From: a virus
IMG/VR virus record: IMGVR_UViG_3300042691_001235
Coordinates: 1-22,890 of that record
Reading direction: 5' to 3' (one strand)
Length of the DNA: 22,890 nucleotides
Shown here: positions 18,801 through 22,890 of the stretch, piece after piece
Numbering within the stretch: the stretch's first letter is position 1
How the letters are laid out: the number at the start of each line of letters is the position of its first letter
Notes under the pieces: model-generated
Told to the model about the DNA's origin: nothing
The model's input: only the letters and a program-made list of their open reading frames with translations
Database searches by the model: none
Made by a program: the position numbers and the translations under genes

Positions 18801-18925
18801 GCGTGCTCGGTCGCCCCGCCGGGTATCTCGTTGATGTTCAGCGCGGCGAGGTCGAACCCACTAGCACCTACGATATGATCCGTGGCACGATTACGGGAAC
18901 TGCCACGCCGGAGAGCAAGCGATGA
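9806..18925 (+). CDS. Giant polyvalent ejection protein (ART-like, HhH-GPD-like, zincin peptidase and membrane domains)
   Basis: 3039 residues in one frame. Residues ~141-409 contain a Gly/Ala membrane-active stretch (222-255, FGLGGAAIGGSFGGPAGAAG). Residues ~643-741 form an unrecognised small domain (DYDGTVYYDVNATMHGDLID). Residues ~785-950 look like a phage ADP-ribosyltransferase: FHGT (H794), FATDSRELAQEYAE, FLISDPTQVKSSDP. Residues ~970-1400 contain AVLSPQ (to Q1085), KVRNFYNN (K1267) and TIDTHA (D1287), an arrangement like HhH-GPD DNA glycosylases. Residues ~1430-1640 are a conserved polyvalent domain (VMFEVAPDP; MQVGGWEGATN). Residues ~1670-1800 are a zincin peptidase: HETAH at 1704-1708 with a likely third ligand in HEQFAYSFE at 1758-1766. 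Helices follow to ~2650, then an LPD38-like domain with a membrane helix at ~2870-2897. Position matches T7 gp16. The start overlaps the previous stop; AAGG at 9795-9798 serves it. No transglycosylase motif is seen. Confidence 0.9.
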   Translation: MQEDNLSDITLTPRIPSAEENPFIPMAQKMAQPEQLGLNTPEDNPFLAIAKGMGGEGQPPAIGSIASTLSINPDQAAQASKLGGQFGLGQDIALRNMDELRRRSLITRLQQTGMLEKNPALAESLANPAFSAQAHDDIDNLAETGSWIDSISKGWEGGWRTGEEGTLRYSPLSGSIYYGSDPLRDARIAFVRERRRETAGSGVMYMTSQVAAQMAYQAPEIATFGLGGAAIGGSFGGPAGAAGGFVVGLKAGMVASTAKMEAGVAYGDLVEQGVDPDEAAYWAAGIGGINGMIELAGTKVLQKTLSPFINWAMSKAIRQVATQALVQPTVGKALTTAGKLYGLEVMMNGVEEASQDTVGIIGEELAKLSDGIESDATLSDAASRIADAFVAGVQGSVLLGAIGPGARLAYDTRRARQTEAQQKWLDGLQERVAESKVRERNPSAFQEFVEKQVEGKPVATIYVDAEEAKGVLAQLNLTASQVDAIVPGFAEQVRAESERGGDVTIPTALFSARLANTDLGNALRPHMRLSPEALSVTQLEAVRAERERMSAAGQDVIDERMAAQDTAFVESAQRVEDTMYGELTAAGQPATEAKINAEFVRNMMASLADRVGVTPEQMFERYPYRVRGEGQAAQAQALEQAVTLAPESGVFDVNNPPTAKPGMRDISQGAAIVALMDYDGTVYYDVNATMHGDLIDTFPEIADTVIDGGFIIDGKYVMNASDGGYAAEEGGSERMAQVRRFTKQVNTRKQRPLAQGSLLDADYMAAVERGDMETAQRMVDEAAQAAGYNLRVFHGTDRTFGAFRPGAIFATDSRELAQEYAEITAESSGKKPIVLGLFARIADPIDLTTKSGLRDAQKEIASLAKTSRASWVSALGDPMRANAYELEEFLNPSMGGSKTLIAKLFETHDGIITPSVERGAKQFLISDPTQVKSSDPVTRDEAGNVIPLSRRFDITSPRMFEQAAMATRVPTAVKPLEDALNEVLLADFPTFLRDPKFVAKNLAKFKELNAPIRIDENATEQQQLEQIIEHMTGNLLWLHDAMDPAIRERARMWYVGGRRLVDWMAERHGMSPMGAATVFAVLSPQKNWYENVGLGIRITDIVATQGAATMDAEMQDAYLNSLRKAQTKLEGQLAKHDEAKPKRDKKAITDWEAKRADIAKEAKAAADKVAEAQGNIDSIGNRTLSELLRDRDFFLAAIMVRWFDQTKNDRTYPVISPEGGVGSPMLTDAGTPASIRYGSYNEVAKAIAAYVDGRAENVHYLIGGEHKVRNFYNNLFNPEDPRFATIDTHAIAAAYLMPLAGTDKLVQHGLGGGVGNAMFGMGGGYAVFYEAYRRAAEARGIQPREMQSITWEAIRGMFEAAMKGGLKAPVAATWKRYVDGEIDMDAARANVMQLAGGITTPSWVALPTDMQPSAGYEGVSKDAADAQAQRIATQPTAASVMFEVAPDPIDAELVRQWEALSPLQRQAISVRVAEDIVPRILREYGVAADMVMQVGGWEGATNVGFALRMPPGPLVRQIAQAVGYALSQQAVFTLSASEFQGSERADIIVLKLQPGTTVEQIGDLYEKKLYPLGIQGHATVQDAMIISLDPGVDGAILANTIAANVAGDGRVLELTYDTGWRSLDDTRITNETVRAQDEGRGAKGDVGRRRIDAYRREATRLVAEYLAQSGQYQQAARGLARGGFDPQKLLTTLNKDADFSTFAHETAHYFLTILGDVAARPDAPASVVDDMNTLLRWFGVKDLATWNAMSLDQQRQYHEQFAYSFETYLFEGKAPSVEMQGLFDQFARWLKQVYQGLITKINDVYKAEFGKDLPILTGEVRQVMDRMLATEDQIARAQAIREMKPQFQTQEQSGMDDATWAAYQELQEQATERAVAELTTATLKEMAWMSRARGRKLRELQRQHDDKRKEIKDEVTEDLRILPVYRAMEFLKRGKVVDVDGTTKPATGQFKLSVAGVQAVMPPGFDVATLGRGRYGMVNEDGLHPDLIAPLYGYANGAELVTALSTAKPFADAVAERTDQRMLSEFSELADPAARSLAVDRAIHNEARARLIAVEQRWAAKLQQPVSVIMEAASQVAGEIIGRQTIRTLSPREYAAAEARAARLATSAYSEPQSPDQAGQTAATRAYNEAIAAGRTVDEATAESLSAGVAAVEKARERRAEFDKKYGGKSPAEVMMRAKRQQLLQNMLARQALEARAEIDRARSAFKRFFGSDEKIGKTRNMEMVSAARAILGWYGFGKRDKSPAEYVDQLKAYNPAAYAQLEPLILRATRGPQDYRDLTVDEFRVLRDTVDGLWIQARKDKQVKLADRTMALDEVVGELDKRLEEIGVPKVVPGEKRAPTFRDRAARHLMTLRSTMRRVESWADGMDGVSTVRPFTNYLVRPVLDAVDKFTASRNKYMKLFRDLVVNLQMPEGTISAPELDYTFGAGNAGIGKAELLGALLHTGNESNYRKLLLGRGWGQEDEFGNLDDTQFKAFVKRMQDEGILTKADYDFLQAVWDLNEEIKPIAQKAHYELYGFYFTEIPASEVVTPFGTYRGGYVPAATDKFMVADAAQRAGEEELESDWRNSLPSTGRGFTKARMAGYNKALSLDVRVIGAHIDSALRFSMIQPAITQALRILRSREFAARLDRVDPTVKQELLIPWLNRTARQLVSQPGKYKAVDAFWRGVRTRTGMSIMFANLRNALQQFTGLFPAGLKVQPRYLTSALTEYVGSPQRTANSVAALSPFMEDRLKGQSFEMQEQINEVLLNPSRFDKAQAWTDRHGYFLQQAFQNMVDVVTWVGAYNQSLSTADTTMTAEEAQREAIAAGDAAVRLTQGSVRPSDVSAFESGTPFFRTLTQFAGYFNMLANLNSTEYVKVMRDMGFRGNKGKLVYIYMMGFMLPAVVADAIVRTLGGGWEDEDEDGYLDTFMDWFFGSQIRQGVAFVPFGTTAYTLATTAFDDKPYNDRMTTSPSVASLEAATVGVGKAAIAVVDEEKDVTGKNVRDVLTLLSLATGIPFSVLGRPAGYLVDVQRGEVEPTSTYDMIRGTITGTATPESKR
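11739..11753. repeat. Perfect 15-base palindrome inside the giant gene
   Basis: CCCCAGA-A-TCTGGGG: 7-bp arms with a single central base. It lies within the giant gene at the start of a lower-GC patch that encodes an unrecognised domain. The one-base centre makes it poor as an RNA hairpin; it reads better as a DNA palindrome or a chance repeat. Coding through it is uninterrupted (LAPESGVFD). Confidence 0.4.
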
Positions 18926-21255
18926 CGATTAGCAGCACTGTTAGAGTTGCGGGACCGTTCATCGGGAACGGAACTGCCTCTGTCTTTCCGTTCGCGTTCA
19001 AAGTCTTCACCGCTACGGACTTGGACGTTATCCGGTTGGCAAGCAGCACGGGCGTGGAAACAACTCTTGTCCTGAACTCGGACTACAGCGTCACCCTGAA
19101 CGGCGACCAGAACAGCAACCCCGGCGGCAGCATCACGCTGCTGGCCGGAGCGTTGGCAAGCGGGTTCACGCTGACGATCACCTCGGACATTGCCAACCTG
19201 CAGCCGACCGACCTGACGAATCAGGGCGGGTTCTACCCCGAGGTCATTACGGACAGCCTTGACCGTGCGACCATCCAGATCCAGCAGATCAGCGACATCG
19301 GCGACCGAACGCTGAAGATCCCGATTTCGGACGGCACGGGTCTCAACATGGAGCTGCCGACGGCGGCTGCCCGCGCTAACTCGTTCCTGTCGTTCGACGC
19401 GAACGGCGAGCCGACCGTTGTGGCGGCAGGGTCGAGCGGCGCGCCCGCAACGATCACGCGCCAGGTGTTCAGCGGCACGGGATCTCAGACGGTGTTCACG
19501 CTTGCCTCGGACCCCGGTGCGCTCGGCAACAGCGCCCAGGTCTACATCGGCGGCGTGTACCAGCAGCGCAGCACGTACACGATTGCCGGCACGACGCTGA
19601 CGTTTTCTGCGGCCCCAGTTGCCGGGACCGACAACATCGAGTTCGTCAACTTCCTGACGAGCAGCATCGGCGCGACGAGCGCGGACCTCGTGACCTACAC
19701 GCCGATTGGCAGCAGCGCGGTCGCCCGCAGCGCCGCGAGCAAGTTCGGCGAGGTTATTAGCGTCAAGGACTTTGGGGCGGTTGGGGACGGTGTTGCTGAT
19801 GACACGGCGGCGATTCAAGCGGCACTCAATGCAGGACAGAACAAGGCTGTGTTTGTTCCGCCAGGCACTTATCTCTGCACGATGCTTCGCATTCGTACCG
19901 GAACGACATTGTTTGGCTCTGGGACGAGCGCAACGACAATCAAGGCGAAGTCCACGTTGCCGACAAACAATCCACTGCTGCTAAATACAGTCATCAGTGG
20001 CAGTCTTGATACGTATTACGACACCGACATGACAATTGAGGGTATCGCATTCGATGGTAATGCGCTTACTGGTCGTAGTTCGGACCTTATAGCCTTTGTC
20101 AAAGCTCGACGAGTATGGGTGCGTCGTTGCAAGATTGGAAATGTCGGATACATCGGGCTGGGGTTCGGCGGATGCCGTGATGTGGTGATTGAAGAAAATG
20201 AGTTCACTGGTTGCGGTAACCCCGTTGTTACCGTGGAAGGCGGACCGGCGATTTGGCTTGGTCCTAACTCGACATCAAAAACTTATGACGTGCGTGTCAG
20301 TGCCAATTCCATACATGACAACGAATGGTCTGCGATTTACATGAATGCAATGCGGGTGGTTGTCGCCGACAACTCACTCATCAGCAACAAAGAATCGGCA
20401 ATTTTTTCAAACGATACAGTTGCCTATCACACAATTACCGGGAATGTGATTTCTGGAACCGTCAAGAAAAACATTTCCGGGTCTGGAATTGAAATCGGCG
20501 CAAATGTTGTCGTGGTCTCTGGCAATTTGATTACTGACACAGCAGCTGATTGCGTTAGTACCACCGACAACGAAAACATTGCAATCTGCGGAAATGTCTT
20601 GGTGAATCCTGGGCGCGATATGACTTCGTTCCCAACGGCCAGCGGTATCAGTGTTATTACGACCGTGGCGTCACCAGATCAGCCGAGGTTCTTGCAAATC
20701 GTTGGCAACAACTTTCGAGATGCCACCAATCAGGCATTCGCCGGCATCACGGTTGGAAATATTGGCGCAGCGATTACAAACGTCAATATCTCGGACAACA
20801 TGCTTGAGGGAACGGCCTGGTCATCCGGTCGGGCGATTTACATTGCAGCAGGCAAGTTTGGAGCGAATTGCGTTCGCAGAAACAACATTGGATCGCCGGA
20901 CGTGAATCCGGTGATTGGCGAGGTGTTGTTGACGGCTGCGACCGGATCGGTGGCAATCACGGGAGTTGGTTTCAAGCCACAATGGCTGGAACTGACCGTG
21001 ACATGTCCGACTGTTGCCATCAAGCAAAGTACGTCCGTCATCAATTCAAGTGGTGTTGCGCGATGTCACTCGATTTCGGCAGATGGAACAAACGCTTATG
21101 GAACAACTGTCGGAAACCGCGCAGTGTCATTGATGAGTACGACCGGGGTTGACGAATTGGTTGCTACGTTCACGTCGTATGACGATGATGGATTTACGAT
21201 CAACAAGACAACTGCATCAATTCAAGGATGGATGCGATACATCGCGCATCCGTAA
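18922..21255 (+). CDS. Tailspike: T7 fibre-like N-terminus plus pectate-lyase-like beta-helix
   Basis: 777 residues. Residues 1-150 (TVRVAGPFIGNGTASVFPFA ... LNSDYSVTLNGDQNSNPGG) match the T7 gp17-type N-terminal anchor that binds the tail. A linker and a second beta-rich anchor segment (~180-265) follow. From V278 the sequence SVKDFGAVGDGVADDTAA begins a pectate-lyase-superfamily right-handed beta-helix, continuing as short repeated strands (VVIEENEFTGCG, VRVSANSIHDNEW, VVVADNSLISN, HTITGNVISG) to ~640, with a C-terminal beta domain. Such proteins are trimeric spikes that bind and often cleave capsule or O-antigen; I cannot identify catalytic residues. The start overlaps the previous stop (ATGA). 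GC content drops noticeably from ~19800 to the end, so the receptor-binding part looks exchanged onto a resident anchor. Confidence 0.85.
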   Translation: MTISSTVRVAGPFIGNGTASVFPFAFKVFTATDLDVIRLASSTGVETTLVLNSDYSVTLNGDQNSNPGGSITLLAGALASGFTLTITSDIANLQPTDLTNQGGFYPEVITDSLDRATIQIQQISDIGDRTLKIPISDGTGLNMELPTAAARANSFLSFDANGEPTVVAAGSSGAPATITRQVFSGTGSQTVFTLASDPGALGNSAQVYIGGVYQQRSTYTIAGTTLTFSAAPVAGTDNIEFVNFLTSSIGATSADLVTYTPIGSSAVARSAASKFGEVISVKDFGAVGDGVADDTAAIQAALNAGQNKAVFVPPGTYLCTMLRIRTGTTLFGSGTSATTIKAKSTLPTNNPLLLNTVISGSLDTYYDTDMTIEGIAFDGNALTGRSSDLIAFVKARRVWVRRCKIGNVGYIGLGFGGCRDVVIEENEFTGCGNPVVTVEGGPAIWLGPNSTSKTYDVRVSANSIHDNEWSAIYMNAMRVVVADNSLISNKESAIFSNDTVAYHTITGNVISGTVKKNISGSGIEIGANVVVVSGNLITDTAADCVSTTDNENIAICGNVLVNPGRDMTSFPTASGISVITTVASPDQPRFLQIVGNNFRDATNQAFAGITVGNIGAAITNVNISDNMLEGTAWSSGRAIYIAAGKFGANCVRRNNIGSPDVNPVIGEVLLTAATGSVAITGVGFKPQWLELTVTCPTVAIKQSTSVINSSGVARCHSISADGTNAYGTTVGNRAVSLMSTTGVDELVATFTSYDDDGFTINKTTASIQGWMRYIAHP
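19753..19812 (+). repeat. Beta-helix entry motif, copy 1
   Basis: About 60 bases encoding VISVKDFGAVGDGVADDTAA. A second copy at 21355-21414 differs at 12 of 60 bases, nearly all synonymous, so 18 consecutive residues are identical. It marks the junction between spike anchor and beta-helix and could serve as a recombination handle. Confidence 0.7.
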
Positions 21256-21261
21256 TCAACC

Positions 21262-22107
21262 ATGCCCATGACCAAACCAACCTCTGAACAGGTCACGTTC
21301 CTCGCCGCCGGCTCGGGCGCGTCGCAGCGCACGGTGTTGGACAAACTCCGTGATGTCGTGAGCGTGAAGGACTTCGGGGCGGTGGGGGATGGGGTGGCGG
21401 ATGACACAGCGGCATTCAACAACGCTGTGACGGCTGCTGGAACACGCAACGTGTTTGTCCCAGGCGGCTCGTACAAGATCACCGGAACGGTGACGGGATC
21501 GTTCTACAGCGATGCCACGGTGACCATTGTGACTGGCACGGTCAACACGATCAACAGAATCGGGTCGGTGTTGTCAACTACTGGCAATTTGTCTTCTGGC
21601 AATTTGTCTGTCGGCGGGACAATCGTTGCAACCGGAACTGCTACGGCCACGAGTGCAATCGTAAATGCGGTGCAGTTTCCGTCTACACAAGTCCCATCTG
21701 CCAACGTCAACACTTTGGACGATTACAAAGAAGGGACATGGACACCAACTGTCTCATTTGGCGGGGCATCAGTTGGTATCACCTACGACGCCACAAACAC
21801 AACTGGTCGATATGTAAAGATCGGAAGGAATGTTTTTGCGTGGGGACGAGTAACACTTACTAGCAAAGGAAGTTCTTCAGGAGTAGCCGCCGTAAGTCTT
21901 CCGATTACTTCCTCATCTAGTAACCCGGTCGCGAATGTTGCGATTGGTTACTATTACCAATTTTCGGCCTCATTGACTGGCGGTATTGTGACTCTTGGAA
22001 CTGCTAGTTTCGCTCCCGTGTATAGCGGATCAAACAACACGACGAATGCGCAGTTCACGAATGTGAGCGACTTCATCTTTTCTACCTTCTACATTGCAGA
22101 AGATTGA
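21262..22107 (+). CDS. Second, short tail spike/fibre protein with truncated beta-helix entry domain
   Basis: 281 residues. Residues 1-31 (TKPTSEQVTFLAAGSGASQR, then TVLDKLRD) are a familiar tailspike head-binding leader. Residues 32-75 carry the pectate-lyase entry motif (VVSVKDFGAVGDGVADDTAA ... VFVPGGSYKIT), but the beta-helix stops after about one turn. Residues ~85-145 are a Thr/Ser/Val-rich repetitive stem (TTGNLSSGNLSVGGTIVATG). Residues ~150-281 begin LDDYKEGTWTPTVSFGGASV, with KIGRNVFAWGRVTLTSKGSS, a C-terminal receptor-binding module common at the end of phage fibres. This is a mosaic: spike leader plus stem plus fibre tip. No clear ribosome site precedes the ATG at 21262 (a second ATG is at 21268), suggesting low or coupled translation. 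GC falls from ~21560 onward, as in the preceding spike. It may be an alternative receptor-binding protein. Confidence 0.75.
   Translation: MPMTKPTSEQVTFLAAGSGASQRTVLDKLRDVVSVKDFGAVGDGVADDTAAFNNAVTAAGTRNVFVPGGSYKITGTVTGSFYSDATVTIVTGTVNTINRIGSVLSTTGNLSSGNLSVGGTIVATGTATATSAIVNAVQFPSTQVPSANVNTLDDYKEGTWTPTVSFGGASVGITYDATNTTGRYVKIGRNVFAWGRVTLTSKGSSSGVAAVSLPITSSSSNPVANVAIGYYYQFSASLTGGIVTLGTASFAPVYSGSNNTTNAQFTNVSDFIFSTFYIAED
21355..21414 (+). repeat. Beta-helix entry motif, copy 2
   Basis: Second copy of the motif at 19753-19812, 48 of 60 bases identical. The protein segment SVKDFGAVGDGVADDTAA is unchanged while third codon positions differ, which argues against a very recent duplication. Confidence 0.7.
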
Positions 22108-22116
22108 AACATTACT

Positions 22117-22341
22117 GTGAGCCAGCCCCACCACGACGAACTGTTCCTCGCAATCGGTCGCCTTGAGGGCAAGGTTGACAGCCTGCTCGCCCAGCACGCC
22201 AGGCAGAGCGAGGAGCTGAAGGACCACGACCAGCGCATTAGGGCGCTTGAGCACACCCGTGGGTACGTCATGGGGTGGAGCGCGGCTATTGGGGCGATTG
22301 CGTCGTTCGCCGTGTCCGCACTAGGTAAACTGTTGAACTGA
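22117..22341 (+). CDS. Small coiled-coil, single-membrane-segment protein (holin-accessory / XhlA-like type)
   Basis: 74 residues. Residues 1-46 form a charged heptad helix (FLAIGRLEGKVDSLLAQHAR, then LKDHDQRIRALEHT). Residues ~50-72 are one hydrophobic segment (YVMGWSAAIGAIASFAVSAL) ending in a short KLLN tail. This shape, an N-terminal cytoplasmic coiled coil and a C-terminal membrane helix, is that of XhlA-like and related lysis-associated proteins placed near phage fibre genes. The start is GTG at 22117; no strong ribosome site is visible and the next in-frame Met lies within the membrane segment, so GTG is the only sensible start. No endolysin is in the window, so a lysis role is inferred from shape and position only. 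A tail-anchored structural role is possible. Confidence 0.6.
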   Translation: MSQPHHDELFLAIGRLEGKVDSLLAQHARQSEELKDHDQRIRALEHTRGYVMGWSAAIGAIASFAVSALGKLLN

Positions 22342-22349
22342 GGACCAAC

Positions 22350-22890
22350 ATGCCTACCGACATCGTTATCGCAACTGACAAGCCCAACTACCTGACTAGC
22401 GGTCTTATCACCGCTTCTAGCGGAACTTACGACGCTGCGGTCCCGACGGCCACGGCGCCGGCCAACACCACGCAGGGTTTCCTTGTCCCGGCGAATCTTG
22501 GCGACAAGCCGAGCCTGCTGCGCTTGGTCCCGTTCCACAGCGCGAACAACGCCACTACCCCTGGCATGCGCGTCATTGGGTGGAGCACCTATGTGCAGAC
22601 GAACGGCACCCCGATCTACGTCCCGACGCTGCTCGCTGAGGTTGCTTGCGCGTACAACGGCACGGCCCTCAGCATTCCTAGCCTGTCGGTGAACGGCACG
22701 ACTCAATACTTCTTCCACGGCGCGACCGTGGCGACTGGCGTCCCGACTGTCAACGTGTACAGCCCTGGTACTTCTGCCGCCGCTGGTACGCCGCCGGCTA
22801 GCGTGGTCATTGACACGATTGGCATGCAGTACATCACGCTGCTGTTTGAGTCCTCGACTGGCACGATGGGCGCTTTCTACGCATTCCTCT
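22350..22890 (+). CDS. Putative virion structural protein, 3' end outside window
   Basis: ATG at 22350 opens a frame that runs 180 codons without a stop to the window edge, so the gene is truncated on the right. It starts MPTDIVIATDKPNYLTSGLI and is rich in Thr, Gly, Ala, Pro and Val with few charges, for example LRLVPFHSANNATTPGMRVI, GWSTYVQTNGTPIYVPTLLA and PASVVIDTIGMQYITLLFES. This composition and strand-like alternation fit a beta-sandwich virion protein, such as a decoration or fibre-associated protein. GAGGA at ~22339-22344 overlaps the upstream stop and gives a ribosome site. High GC and codon use match the head genes rather than the AT-richer spike tips. I do not recognise the family; function unknown. 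Confidence 0.7.
   Translation, partial: MPTDIVIATDKPNYLTSGLITASSGTYDAAVPTATAPANTTQGFLVPANLGDKPSLLRLVPFHSANNATTPGMRVIGWSTYVQTNGTPIYVPTLLAEVACAYNGTALSIPSLSVNGTTQYFFHGATVATGVPTVNVYSPGTSAAAGTPPASVVIDTIGMQYITLLFESSTGTMGAFYAFL

Noticed and set aside
9806-18925. Frameshift or fusion assembly error making the 9.1-kb frame
   Set aside because: Recognisable polyvalent-protein segments run in the same frame from the N-terminus to the C-terminal TGIPFSVLGRPAGYL region, with normal codon use at the joins, so a genuine single gene is the better reading.
22117-22341. Classical multi-pass holin
   Set aside because: Only one membrane segment is present, with a long charged coiled coil before it, so a pore-forming holin is less likely than an accessory protein.
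18922-22890. Diversity-generating retroelement, as in BPP-1, near the tail fibre genes
   Set aside because: The head genes resemble BPP-1, so I looked for a reverse transcriptase, an adenine-biased repeat pair and an Mtd-like C-type lectin domain. None is visible. The only repeat is the beta-helix entry motif, whose differences are synonymous and not adenine-specific. The window ends soon after, so one outside it is not excluded.

Overview
The window is a single tightly packed, rightward-transcribed late (structural) module of a tailed double-stranded DNA phage with podovirus architecture. It is GC-rich, roughly 58-60% by eye. The head genes resemble the Bordetella BPP-1 / Salmonella Epsilon15 type (Bbp19-like protein, scaffold, Bbp17-like capsid, Bbp16-like cement). 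The tail and ejection genes follow the T7 order (gp11-like adaptor, gp12-like nozzle, three gp14/15/16-like internal virion proteins, gp17-like fibre N-terminus). I see no integrase, repressor, tRNA, IS element, CRISPR array or host gene, so the window gives no direct host assignment; a Gram-negative host is only inferred from the podovirus type.

Layout: 1-212, C-terminus of the portal; 212-796, a jelly-roll (C1q/TNF-like) protein; 793-1137, Bbp19-like protein; 1097-1786, scaffold; 1811-2842, major capsid protein; 2870-3331, cement protein; 3344-3547, small basic-tailed protein; 3565-3599, a strong hairpin in the same place as the T7 terminator downstream of the capsid gene; 3617-4297, tail adaptor (TTG start); 4301-7006, tail nozzle with added carbohydrate-binding-like, FCCH-like and fibronectin-like modules; 7009-7716, 7719-9806 and 9806-18925, three putative ejection proteins; 18922-21255, tailspike; 21262-22107, second small spike/fibre; 22117-22341, coiled-coil plus one-membrane-segment protein of holin-accessory type; 22350 to the end, a structural-looking gene cut by the window edge. 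Most junctions are stop/start overlaps or gaps of a few bases, pointing to translational coupling. No stretch over 300 bases lacks a gene.

The centrepiece is the 3039-residue protein at 9806-18925, a large 'polyvalent' protein of the kind expected to be packaged in the virion and injected with the DNA. In order I can see a glycine-rich membrane-active region, an ADP-ribosyltransferase-like domain, a domain whose motif layout resembles HhH-GPD DNA glycosylases, a conserved polyvalent-protein domain of unknown role, an HEXXH zincin-type peptidase domain, a long helical region, and a C-terminal domain with a membrane segment. Several of these domains lie in patches of visibly lower GC, suggesting that the gene is assembled by domain exchange. 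The preceding 695-residue ejection protein carries what looks like an M23 peptidase fold whose zinc ligands are gone.

How it works together: portal, scaffold, capsid and cement build the head; adaptor and nozzle close it and form the tail; the spike genes determine receptor binding; the three internal proteins probably leave the head at infection, cross the envelope and deliver enzymatic activities into the cell.
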